From Desulfuromonas acetoxidans DSM 684 (lineage in GTDB: Bacteria > Desulfobacterota > Desulfuromonadia > Desulfuromonadales > Desulfuromonadaceae): 64,000 nucleotides of DNA. The notes under the pieces are model-generated. The model was not told where the DNA came from, did no database searches, and was given only the letters and a program-made list of their open reading frames with translations. Shown one piece after another: positions 45,925 through 53,731 of this stretch. The stretch spans positions 84,176 to 148,175 of the forward strand of contig NZ_AAEW02000010.1 in NCBI RefSeq assembly GCF_000167355.1, read 5' to 3'. A program made the translations under genes and the position numbers. The number at the start of each line of letters is the position of its first letter. Positions within the stretch are counted from its first letter, which is position 1.

Positions 45925-45940
45925 TGGCATGGCTTTTGCT
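45925..45940 (+). promoter_or_regulatory. Sigma54 promoter for nfnAB
   Basis: TGGCAT-N5-TTGCT: one departure (T for C at the sixth base) from the -24/-12 consensus with correct spacing. About 130 bp before the nfnA ATG; the leader is A/T rich. Confidence 0.78.
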
Positions 45941-46071
45941 ATAAGAAAAGGAAAGACAAAAAAAAGTGTAAAAAGGCCATTTTTTTTAATTCAGCGCAAA
46001 AAAAACTGAATTTGAGGTCTTTTTTATTGTCTCTTGTCCTGAGAAGTCATGCCCATATCAAAGGAGATCTG

Positions 46072-46914
46072 ATGTTTGAGGTTCTGAGTAACGAAACCCT
46101 GGCCCCTAATTTACACCGGATGACCGTGCGCGCGCCGCGCATTGCCTCTGCTCGTCAAGCCGGTCAATTTGTCATCGTGCGCAGTGAAAAAGGGGAGGAA
46201 CGAATTCCGCTGACCATTGGTGATGCCGATGTTGAGGCAGGCACTATAACCCTGTTCATCCAGGCTCTTGGCGCTGGGACACAAAAGATTGTCAGTCGGC
46301 AGCCTGGTGAGTTTTTGCGCGATGTTGCCGGTCCTTTAGGGATGCCAACTGATATTGAGAAGTGGGGTAAAGTCGCCTGTATTGGCGGTGGCGTTGGTAC
46401 CGCAGTATTGTTTCCCATGGCCAAGGCTTTGGCGGATCTTGGTAATGAAGTGACCACGATCATTGGTGGCCGATCCAAACCATATATCATTTTAGCCGAT
46501 GAACTTGCCGAGTTTTCCAGTCACGTCCAGATCACGACTGACGATGGCAGTTTTGGCCAACAGGGCTTTGTCACAACGGCTCTACAGGCATTGATTGATG
46601 ACCCTGAGCGTCGTCCCGAAGCTGTGTTTGCAGTCGGTCCGGTGCCGATGATGCGCGCTATCAGCGAGCTGACGCGTCCCTACGGGATTAAAACACTGGT
46701 TAGTCTCAACCCGATTATGATTGATGGTACCGGTATGTGTGGCGGCTGTCGGGTACAGATTGGTGACGAAGTTAAATTTGCTTGTGTCGATGGCCCAGAG
46801 TTCGATGCGCATCAGGTGGATTTTAACAGCTTGATGGATCGACTGACGACGTACCGCGAACAAGAGCAGCACTGTCGCCTTGACGACCAACTCAACGCCC
46901 GCAAGGCGTCTTAA
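46072..46914 (+). CDS. nfnA: NfnA/SudB: ferredoxin-NADP+ transhydrogenase, FAD/[2Fe-2S] subunit
   Basis: 280 aa from ATG 46072 (AAAGGAG 6 nt upstream; the longer frame to 46012 has none). FNR-like: GQFVIVRSEKGEERIPLTI (flavin), IGGGVGTAVLFPMAKAL (NAD), and a C-terminal [2Fe-2S] cluster with MCGGCRVQIGDEVKFACVDGPEFDAH. Works with NfnB as an electron-bifurcating transhydrogenase making NADPH from NADH plus reduced ferredoxin, or as sulfide dehydrogenase SudB. Confidence 0.9.
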   Translation: MFEVLSNETLAPNLHRMTVRAPRIASARQAGQFVIVRSEKGEERIPLTIGDADVEAGTITLFIQALGAGTQKIVSRQPGEFLRDVAGPLGMPTDIEKWGKVACIGGGVGTAVLFPMAKALADLGNEVTTIIGGRSKPYIILADELAEFSSHVQITTDDGSFGQQGFVTTALQALIDDPERRPEAVFAVGPVPMMRAISELTRPYGIKTLVSLNPIMIDGTGMCGGCRVQIGDEVKFACVDGPEFDAHQVDFNSLMDRLTTYREQEQHCRLDDQLNARKAS

Positions 46915-46926
46915 GGAGAGCGGAAC

Positions 46927-48339
46927 ATGACCAAAGCAATGACGAATAAAGAGAGGCTCGCTATCTCACGGGTCTTGATGCCTGAACAAGATGCTGAAAA
47001 CCGCAGTCGCAACTTCGAAGAAGTCAATCTCGGCCTCACTCAGGAACAAGCCATTCAGGAAGCCCAGCGATGCCTCAACTGTAAAAACCGCGTCTGTGTC
47101 CAAGGCTGCCCGGTACAAGTCTCGATCCCCGAATTTATCACTGCCCTCGCTGAAGGCGACCTGGTGCGCTCCGCCCAGATTCTTCAAAGCGATAACGCGT
47201 TACCCGCTGTTTGCGGTCGGGTCTGCCCCCAGGAGACCCAATGTGAAGCCAAGTGTGTTCACGGTGTCAAGGGTAAACCCGTCGCCATCGGCTATCTCGA
47301 ACGCTTTGTTGCCGACTGGGCCACAGCTAACGCCGATCAGCTTGCTCCCGTCACCCCGGCAGAGCCCAGCGGTAAAACCGTTGCCGTTGTTGGCTGCGGT
47401 CCCTGCGGCTTAACCGCTGCCGGTGAACTTGCTAAAGCCGGTCACGCCGTCACCATCTTTGAAGCCCTGCACGACACCGGTGGCGTGTTACGTTACGGTA
47501 TCCCCCAGTTCCGGTTGCCCAAAGACATTATCGATGTCGAAGTGGCTCGACTGCAACAGATGGGAGTTGAGATCGAGTGTAATGTCATCATCGGAAAAAC
47601 TCTGACCGTTGCCCAGCTTAGTGAGCAGTACGATGCTGTGTTTATCGGCAACGGTGCTGGTTTGCCTGCCATGATGAACATCCCCGGTGAAAACCTCAAA
47701 GGAGTGTACGCCGCCAACGAGTACCTGACTCGCGTTAACCTGATGGGGGCGGGCCAGAGCGAAACTTGCTCGACCCCTGTGCTAAAAGGCAAACACGTCG
47801 CTGTGGTCGGAGCCGGTAATACCGCCATGGATTGTGTGCGTACCGCTCGCCGCTTAGGAGCTGAACGGGCCATGATCGTCTATCGCCGCAGCGAAGAGCA
47901 GATGCCGGCCCGCGTAGAGGAAGTACACCACGCCAAAGCAGAAGGGGTCGAGTTTGTCATGCTCACCTCGCCGTTGGCTGTTGAAGGAAGCGACGATGGC
48001 TGGGTTAATGCGCTGCGTTGCCAGAAGATGGAACTCGGTGAGCCCGATGCTTCCGGTCGGCAGCGCCCGATCGCCATTGACGGCGCTGAAGAAGTGCTTA
48101 ACGTCGACATTGTTGTCAATGCGTTAGGGACCCGCGCCAATCCATTACTGACTGCCACGGCTCCAGAGCTGAAACTCAATGACTGGGGTAACATCGTTGC
48201 CGATGACGACGGGGCCACGGCCTTGCCCGGCGTATATGCCGGTGGAGACATCACTCGCGGCGGTTCGACGGTGATCCTCGCCATGGGCGACGGGAAGCGG
48301 GCTGCGGCGGCAATTGATCGCTATTTGACCGGTAAATAG
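46927..48339 (+). CDS. nfnB: NfnB/SudA: NADPH-binding large subunit (GltD-like)
   Basis: 470 aa. N-terminal iron-sulfur domain CLNCKNRVCVQGCPVQVSIPEFI and CGRVCPQETQCEAKCV, then FAD motif VVGCGPCGLTAAGELAKAG and NADP motif VVGAGNTAMDCVRTARRLGAE, ending YAGGDITRGGSTVILAMGDG. A glutamate-synthase small subunit would look similar, but partnership with nfnA 12 bp upstream and absence of gltB identify NfnB/SudA. NADPH from it could feed TrxB of the grd operon. Confidence 0.9.
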   Translation: MTKAMTNKERLAISRVLMPEQDAENRSRNFEEVNLGLTQEQAIQEAQRCLNCKNRVCVQGCPVQVSIPEFITALAEGDLVRSAQILQSDNALPAVCGRVCPQETQCEAKCVHGVKGKPVAIGYLERFVADWATANADQLAPVTPAEPSGKTVAVVGCGPCGLTAAGELAKAGHAVTIFEALHDTGGVLRYGIPQFRLPKDIIDVEVARLQQMGVEIECNVIIGKTLTVAQLSEQYDAVFIGNGAGLPAMMNIPGENLKGVYAANEYLTRVNLMGAGQSETCSTPVLKGKHVAVVGAGNTAMDCVRTARRLGAERAMIVYRRSEEQMPARVEEVHHAKAEGVEFVMLTSPLAVEGSDDGWVNALRCQKMELGEPDASGRQRPIAIDGAEEVLNVDIVVNALGTRANPLLTATAPELKLNDWGNIVADDDGATALPGVYAGGDITRGGSTVILAMGDGKRAAAAIDRYLTGK

Positions 48340-48436
48340 GAGAACCTTGTCTTCAGCTTTTGACTTGCTGCTGGTTGGTGGCACGTCCATTCATTGAAGC
48401 CATTGATAGAATTTTTTTGAAACGTGGGATTCTCCA

Positions 48437-48530
48437 CCGTGTTTCAAAAATGTCCCCCAAACATGCACTTCTGGAAAAACGAAAGGGTTGCGCGTCAGCG
48501 TAACCCTTTTTGTTTTAATGCCGAATGCCA
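48437..48530. repeat. Decayed copy 3 of the tRNA-Leu flanking/att segment
   Basis: Order of blocks AAAAATGTCCC, AAAAAC, AAAGGGTTGCGC hairpin, GCGTAACCC, TGCCGAATGCCAGATCGG matches that at 51390-51495 and 53390-53490, with more mismatches. It begins just outside nfnB. The rest of 48340-48908 holds no gene I can support. Confidence 0.5.
48482..48512. terminator. Terminator hairpin after nfnB
   Basis: AAAGGGTTGCGC pairs with GCGTAACCCTTT around GTCA, followed by Ts on the + strand. Confidence 0.7.
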
Positions 48531-48908
48531 GATCGGGGCGCCTTCTTTTATGTCCTGTTATTACGGGTGTTTATGTCTTCACCGTGAATTTCTAGCAAGT
48601 TTTCCCCTCGTCAATTTGATTTTCTGACAAGACGTTCGATAGCCAATATCAGAAAGAATTGTTTCGCGGAAGCAAAGTCTTTCTGAAGAGATTTCAGGAT
48701 ATGCCTGCGAGAGGGGCTAACGGTATCGTTTTTTCGTAAACCCTTTCTTGGTTGGGAGTTGTCAATGTTGGTTAGCCCATTTGTTGGCTTTCTCATTTAT
48801 CTACTGAAGAAATCATTTAATTGCGCTCTGTGAATCACTTTGTCGCCCGTTTTAACCGTGTAAAGACGGGAAGATTTCTTCAATAACGCAGACTAGGAAA
48901 GGAATGAC

Positions 48909-51056
48909 ATGAGAAAAAGGATATTTATTTGGGGGGGAATGGCTGCATTGCTTTTGGGCCTCTCTGCCTGTGGGGGCGGTGGGAGTAGCAGCTCGTCGAC
49001 GAGCAATGACGGTGCTGAGATGGTCACGGGTGTGTTTGTTGACAGCCCGGTCGCTGGCATTGATTATACGTGTTCCAGCGGTGATTCTGGGATCACCAAT
49101 GCCGCTGGAGAGTTTTCCTGCCCAAGTGGGGATTCAGTCGAGTTCTTTTTAGGCGGATACTCGCTGGGGAGTTGTGACGTTGATGAGATTGTGTCGCCGT
49201 TTGATCTGTATCCTGAGAGTGAGGCAGCTGCGGCAAATGTTGCTCAACTTCTGCAGACTGTTGATGCGGACGGTGACCCCTCTAATGGCATCACTATTCC
49301 AGAAGATTTTTCAGAACTTGATGAGACGAGTGTTCTACCAACGAGCCCTGATTTTGATCAAGAAATTGCTGCCGACCTTGGTGAGCCGCTTGTCGATGAA
49401 ACTGATGCACTTGATCACCTCAATGGCACAGTCTTAACAACACTGTTGGCAGGTCAAACATTCTATACCACAATCTATGATCAAACCGGCACTCTTGAGC
49501 AGTGGGTGATCAATGCTGATGCAACGAGCGCGACATGGACAGAGCTGGTTGGTGGCAGCGAGTCTGGAACGGTCAGTTTGACTATTGAAAGCATGTCCTT
49601 TACGGCAACAGACAGTGAAGGCTCTTCGACGATGACTGTAGATGTGGTGACCGATACCTATCTGGATGTGAGCGGTGATCCTGGCACACCGGATCGTCTC
49701 TATTTTGATCGGACTGCTGCAGAAGATTACTTCCAGGTTGATATTGAGCCTCTGGTTTCAATTCTCGCAGGGCAAACATTTTATACCACAATCTATGATC
49801 AAACCGGCACCCTGGAGCAGTGGGTGATCAATGCCGATGCAACGAGCGCAACATGGACAGAGCTGGTTGGTGGCAGCGACTCAGGCACTGTTAGCATGAC
49901 TCTTGATGGTATGTCTTTTGTCGTGACAGACAATGAGGGGGCTATGGCGCTCACGGTCGACGTCGTGACCGAGACTTATCTGGACGTGAGTGGTGATACT
50001 GGTGCACCGGATCGCCTGTATTTTGATCGGGCTGCTGCAGAAGGTTACTTCCAGGTTGCTATTGAGCCTCTGCTCTCAATTCTTGCAGGACAAACATTTT
50101 ACACGACTCTTTATGATCAGACCGGGACCCTTGAGAAGTGGGTGTTTAATGCTGACGCAACGAGCGCAACATGGACTGAGCTGGTCGGTGGTAGCGACTC
50201 AGGCATTGTTAGTACGACCCTTGATGGTATGTCTTTTGTTGTGACAGACAGTGAGGGCGCTATGACGCTCACGGTCGACGTCGTGACCGATACTTATCTC
50301 GATGTAAGTGGTGATGCTGGTTCACCTGACCGTCTTTATTTTGATCGGGCTGCTGCAGAAGACTATTTCCAAGTAGAGGACCTCTCGGCTTCAATTCTTG
50401 GTGGATGGAGAATTTCTGGTACCGGGGACGATTTTCTGGCGATTAATTTTTATGCCGACGGCACGTACGCCCATATGGAAGTGGATCAAGACGATACGAC
50501 TGAAATCTCCGGGATGGAGTGGGGAACGTATTCCATTGATGAAACGACTGGCCTAGTGACTGTGGCACAAACTGTTGACTACAATGGAGATACCGGACTG
50601 ACTGACTTTGTAGGGACACCGGACGTATATGTCGATATCGCAGGAGATGTTGCAACCTTGTCTATTGATTCCGATGGTGATGGAATCATTGACGAGTTGA
50701 TAACAGCGAGCCGCATTGAATCCAATAGGGTTCTTGGCAGCTGGAGAATTTTTAGTACACCAGACGATTTCCTGGCGTTTAATTTCTATGCCGATGGTAC
50801 GTACGCCCATATGGAAGTGGATCAAGACGATGCGACCGAAATCTCCGGTATGGAGTGGGGAACGTATTCCATTGATGAAACGACTGGTCTGATGACCGTA
50901 ACACAAACTGTTGACTACAATGGAGATACCGGATTGACTGACTTTGTTGGGACACCGGACTTATATGTCGATGTTGCTGGAGATGTTGCAATCTTGTCTA
51001 TTGATTCCGATGGCGATGGAATCATTGACGAGTTGATAACAGCAGAACGGCAATAA
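48909..51056 (+). CDS. Repeat-built lipoprotein, 715 aa
   Basis: Signal peptide with lipobox LSAC (lipid Cys21), then a CGGGGSSSSS linker. Residues 40-175 resemble beta-sandwich surface domains. Three tandem 106-residue repeats begin near residues 180, 286 and 392 (LAGQTFYTT..YDQTGTLE), followed by two 112-residue repeats near 498 and 610 (FYADGTYAHMEVDQDD... DSDGDGIIDEL, which looks like a Ca-binding Asp-rich turn). Very acidic, so probably a secreted or surface-anchored protein. Not identified. Lies within the tRNA-Leu island, bracketed by att copies; GGAAAGGA precedes the ATG. Confidence 0.83.
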   Translation: MRKRIFIWGGMAALLLGLSACGGGGSSSSSTSNDGAEMVTGVFVDSPVAGIDYTCSSGDSGITNAAGEFSCPSGDSVEFFLGGYSLGSCDVDEIVSPFDLYPESEAAAANVAQLLQTVDADGDPSNGITIPEDFSELDETSVLPTSPDFDQEIAADLGEPLVDETDALDHLNGTVLTTLLAGQTFYTTIYDQTGTLEQWVINADATSATWTELVGGSESGTVSLTIESMSFTATDSEGSSTMTVDVVTDTYLDVSGDPGTPDRLYFDRTAAEDYFQVDIEPLVSILAGQTFYTTIYDQTGTLEQWVINADATSATWTELVGGSDSGTVSMTLDGMSFVVTDNEGAMALTVDVVTETYLDVSGDTGAPDRLYFDRAAAEGYFQVAIEPLLSILAGQTFYTTLYDQTGTLEKWVFNADATSATWTELVGGSDSGIVSTTLDGMSFVVTDSEGAMTLTVDVVTDTYLDVSGDAGSPDRLYFDRAAAEDYFQVEDLSASILGGWRISGTGDDFLAINFYADGTYAHMEVDQDDTTEISGMEWGTYSIDETTGLVTVAQTVDYNGDTGLTDFVGTPDVYVDIAGDVATLSIDSDGDGIIDELITASRIESNRVLGSWRIFSTPDDFLAFNFYADGTYAHMEVDQDDATEISGMEWGTYSIDETTGLMTVTQTVDYNGDTGLTDFVGTPDLYVDVAGDVAILSIDSDGDGIIDELITAERQ
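49446..50395 (+). repeat. Three tandem 318-bp repeats inside the lipoprotein gene
   Basis: Units start at 49446, 49764 and 50082; nucleotide identity is high (most differences are silent), so expansion is recent or homogenised. Confidence 0.9.
50400..51053 (+). repeat. Two tandem 336-bp repeats inside the lipoprotein gene
   Basis: Units start at 50400 and 50736, period exactly 336 bp, encoding GxWRI...DELITA twice with few replacements. Confidence 0.9.
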
Positions 51057-51154
51057 TAGAACCGAAGTAATCCGTTTCATTGTTTAAAATTTAATATGAC
51101 GAAGGGCTGCTATCTTATTATGGTAGTGGCCCTTTTTTATATGGCGATTCAGGG

Positions 51155-51400
51155 ACGATGAGACTTGATGCGAGAAAACGAGGTGCGAGGACAACTTGGC
51201 AAAGTGTGTTGATACGATTTTGTTCGTGTTTAGTAACTTTTTTAAAAGGAGTGGCTTTGGGGGAGGTTGATGTTTCATCTGGAGCTGTGTTTTCAGCCTC
51301 GACCTAGATTGAAAGATTTCACGATCCGATTTATTTTCAATTATTCGAGTTTCATTTCAGACTCTCTTTGAATTTTAAATTCTATTCTGTGTCCCAGAAA
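51155..51400 (-). pseudogene. Degenerate integrase remnant
   Basis: On the minus strand this stretch can be aligned with the integrase gene start at 53040-53400 (shared blocks GTGTTGATACGA/ATATTGATACGA, CAGCCTCGACC/CAGCCTCGACT, GTGTCCCAGAAATGTCCC), but with frameshifts and an internal deletion. It marks an older integrated element of the same kind. Confidence 0.6.
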
Positions 51401-51495
51401 TGTCCCCAATACGTACACCAAAGAAAAAACAAAAAGGGCTACGCTTTCGCGTAACCCTTTGATTTTATTCTGGTGCCGAAGGCCGGAATCGCCAA
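51390..51495. repeat. Copy 2 of the tRNA-Leu flanking/att segment
   Basis: GTCCCAGAAATGTCCCC, the AAAGGGCTACGC hairpin, and TGGTGCCGAAGGCCGGAATCG (21 bp identical to the tRNA-Leu 3' end at 53475), after which identity stops. The classic duplication left by integration at a tRNA 3' end. The 51496-51640 sequence beyond it carries no recognisable gene. Confidence 0.8.
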
Positions 51496-51701
51496 ATGTC
51501 GGCACTCTTAATTCTCTAAGTAAGCGTAATTGTGAAGCTATCTGTCTTGGCTCTGTCAGTAGGCTTTACCGTGATTCGGTTGTCTGTAGCCAAGTTCTAG
51601 GCCAAACTTTAACACACCATTAGTCTGTTAGTCACTGCTCGGGTTCTACCCCGAATTTACGGACACTTCAAAAAAGCCTATAGTGGGCTAAAGGAGTGTT
51701 T

Positions 51702-51989
51702 ATGTCTAAGAGAAGAAAATTCAGTCAGGAATTTAAACGTGGGGCAGTAGAACAGGCTTGCCAGCCTAATGTCAGTTGCGCTCAGGTTGCAAGAGAACTC
51801 GGTATCAATGCCAACCTGCTTTCACGGTGGAAGCGAGAGGCTGAGGCAGAGGGCCGCCATGCCTTTGGCGGGACTGGAAATCCCAGAGATGATGAGGTTG
51901 CAGCTCTTAAACGTGAATTAGCCCGGGTAAAAAAGGAACGGGATTTTTTACGCGAAGCGGCAACGTTCTTTGCCAGGGAGTCGTCCTGA
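51702..51989 (+). CDS. IS3-family transposase OrfA
   Basis: 95 aa, helix-turn-helix protein ([34 protein letters not shown]) followed by a leucine-zipper-like helix ([22 protein letters not shown]). AAAGGAG precedes ATG 51702. Ends TGA at 51987; translation may shift to the OrfB frame before this. Confidence 0.9.
   Translation: MSKRRKFSQEFKRGAVEQACQPNVSCAQVARELGINANLLSRWKREAEAEGRHAFGGTGNPRDDEVAALKRELARVKKERDFLREAATFFARESS
51929..51935 (+). promoter_or_regulatory. Programmed -1 frameshift heptamer
   Basis: A-AAA-AAG exactly in phase with orfA codons. The -1 frame is open from here through orfB, so slippage would produce an OrfAB fusion transposase, as known for IS3-family elements. Confidence 0.82.
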
Positions 51990-52033
51990 AGTATCAGGCG
52001 GTTCAACGTTGTCGCAATGAATTTCCTATTCGC

Positions 52034-52846
52034 TTGATGTGTCGTTGCCTCAAAGTTTCTCACAGTGGTTATTATGACTGGGAGAAAAGATCCCCCAGCA
52101 CACGACAGATTGACAACGAGCGTCTACTGAAGCGCATTCGTGAAATCCATGAAGACAGCAACGGTGCCATTGGTGTTCCGCGTATGCATGAAGACCTTCG
52201 GGAAACCGGAGAGACTGCAAGTAAAAATCGCATTGCTCGTTTAATGGCTTCAGCCGGACTTCAAGGCTGGCCGCGAAAGAAAAAACGAGGTCGATATCAC
52301 ACACCAGTTGTAGTCCCTGCCGATGTTCAGAATCAGTTGCAGCGTGATTTTAAGGCATTGGAACCAGAACAAAAATGGGTCACAGACATCACAGAACTCA
52401 AGACCGGCGAAGGAAAACTTTATCTGTGTGTTGTCATCGATCTGTTCAGCAAGTTGGTCGTTGGCTGGTCAATGCACCATCGCCAAGACCGGCAGATGGT
52501 GATCCGTGCCGTTGAAATGGCCGTGTGGCAACGTCAAGAAAGTAACCATGTGATTTTGCATTCGGATCGCGGCAGTCAATTTCGCAGCACGGACTACCAA
52601 AGATTCTTGAAGGAGAACGCCTTGGTTTGCTCCATGAGTGCTGTTGGTCATTGTGGAGATAACGCAGCCTGCGAGGGATTCTTTGGTGTTCTCAAGCGAG
52701 AACGCACAAATCGGATGAGATATCCGACAATGGATGCCGCCAAAGCGGATCTATTCAACTATATTGAACGCTTCCATAATCCACGAATGAGGAAAAGGAT
52801 TGCTAGACGTGATATGGAGTTTCAGTTGTTTTCAAGCCGTCCGTAG
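52034..52846 (+). CDS. IS3-family transposase OrfB (DDE integrase core)
   Basis: 270 aa from the first ATG, but the frame is open upstream ([15 protein letters not shown]...), the usual OrfB beginning, supporting expression as an OrfAB fusion. DDE residues: D in WVTDITEL, D in [10 protein letters not shown] in [17 protein letters not shown]. The stop lies inside the right inverted repeat. Confidence 0.92.
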   Translation: MMCRCLKVSHSGYYDWEKRSPSTRQIDNERLLKRIREIHEDSNGAIGVPRMHEDLRETGETASKNRIARLMASAGLQGWPRKKKRGRYHTPVVVPADVQNQLQRDFKALEPEQKWVTDITELKTGEGKLYLCVVIDLFSKLVVGWSMHHRQDRQMVIRAVEMAVWQRQESNHVILHSDRGSQFRSTDYQRFLKENALVCSMSAVGHCGDNAACEGFFGVLKRERTNRMRYPTMDAAKADLFNYIERFHNPRMRKRIARRDMEFQLFSSRP

Positions 52847-52862
52847 AAACGGGGTATAACCC

Positions 52863-53359
52863 AGTCTTCTGTCTCGACCAGGTGGCAGCTTCGGCTTGCG
52901 AATGTCGCTAACGGGGTTTCTCAGCGCTTCCATTCCCCATTCTTTGCGCGCAACAGAGAATAGGTGGGATAAGACGATTAACTCATTATTGACAGTGATT
53001 GGACTTCGATCTTGCAATCGTTCATCACGATATTTGGCGATGTCAGTTCCTCGAATTGATGCTAGAAAGCGAGGGGCTAGGGGGGACTTTCGAAGTATAT
53101 TGATACGACTTCGCTCTTGTTTTGCGCCTTTTTTAGAAGGGGTGATTTCCTGGAGATATCGCTCTAACGCCTCATCAAGTGTTGTGTTCTCAGCCTCGAC
53201 TTGAGAGTGAAAGACTCCTCGGTCCATTTCGCTTTCAATCAGTCTTGCCCATTTCTTGGCTTCTACTTCGGTTTCAAAAGTTTTGGATTGAAGTGGATAG
53301 CCTTTTCTTCTGATTTTGACTTGCCATTGGTAGGGACCACGCTTTCCAATTGAGGCCAT
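52863..53359 (-). pseudogene. int: Tyrosine integrase, truncated by the IS
   Basis: About 166 residues of the N-terminal arm- and core-binding region remain (GPYQWQVKIRRKGYPLQSKTF, DRSPITVNNELIVLSHLFSVA, NPVSDIRKPKLPPGRDRRL); then the frame enters the IS (GYTPFLRTA) and stops. The catalytic domain with R-H-R-Y is absent from the window. Starts 115 bp from tRNA-Leu with AAAGGAG before the ATG, the usual place for a tRNA-targeting integrase. Confidence 0.85.
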
Positions 53360-53389
53360 TTACAGACTCCTTTTGAAACGTTAAATTTT

Positions 53390-53490
53390 ACCCAGTGTCC
53401 CAAAAATGTCCCAAATGAGCAAGTCTACAAAAACAAAAAGGGCTACGCGTTAGCGTAACCCTTTGTTTTTTCTTTGGTGCCGAAGGCCGG
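53390..53490. repeat. Copy 1 of the tRNA-Leu flanking/att segment
   Basis: Contains GTGTCCCAAAAATGTCCC, the AAAGGG-CTACGC hairpin and the real tRNA-Leu 3' end. Reference copy for those at 51390 and 48437. Confidence 0.78.
53435..53472. terminator. Terminator hairpin at the tRNA-Leu 3' side
   Basis: AAAGGG(C)TACGC pairs with GCGTAACCCTTT, flanked by A- and T-runs. Confidence 0.7.
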
Positions 53491-53560
53491 AATCGAACCG
53501 GCACGGCCAGAAGCCATCGGTTTTTGAGACCGACGTGTCTACCAATTCCACCACTTCGGC
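53475..53560 (-). tRNA. tRNA-Leu (anticodon CAA)
   Basis: 86 nt with encoded CCA. Acceptor GCCGAAG pairs with CTTCGGC, discriminator A; anticodon stem TCGGT/ACCGA with loop CTCAAAA (CAA); long variable arm as in class II tRNAs; T loop GTTCGATTC. Serves as integration target for the island at 48.4-53.4 kb. Confidence 0.95.
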
Positions 53561-53731
53561 ACGAGCAGAACGGATTATAGTGAGAAGCCCTCAGGCGGTC
53601 AAGTCTTATCTGCCAGAAAACTTTTTTTCCCAGAAGTGCCGTTTGGACAAATCTTTTTCTTGTTCTAAAAAACTTTTTGTTAAACTTTTTACGTTAAGAT
53701 ATCGACGCGAAGAGTAGACGTGGAGGATGTC

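Larger units (their letters stand above)
51641..52862 (+). mobile_element. IS3-family insertion sequence, 1222 bp
   Basis: Terminal inverted repeats 51641-51664 and 52839-52862 match at 20 of 24 positions. orfA and orfB lie in the -1 relationship with a frameshift heptamer. It interrupts the integrase gene, whose frame runs into the right end. I could not see a clean target duplication, and sequence left of the element is not the rest of the integrase, so a deletion followed or accompanied insertion. Confidence 0.88.

Noticed and set aside
46927..48339. Glutamate synthase small subunit (GltD)
   Set aside because: No GltB is present; the partner is an FNR-like [2Fe-2S] subunit, which fits NfnAB/SudAB.
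48340..48420. TGGCACG near 48380 as another sigma54 promoter
   Set aside because: The -12 GC is missing (TTCAT instead of TTGCA/T) and there is no enhancer motif nearby.
51084..51278. 64-codon minus-strand frame as a real small gene
   Set aside because: It overlaps the degraded integrase remnant and aligns with integrase DNA in shifting frames, so it is a relic.
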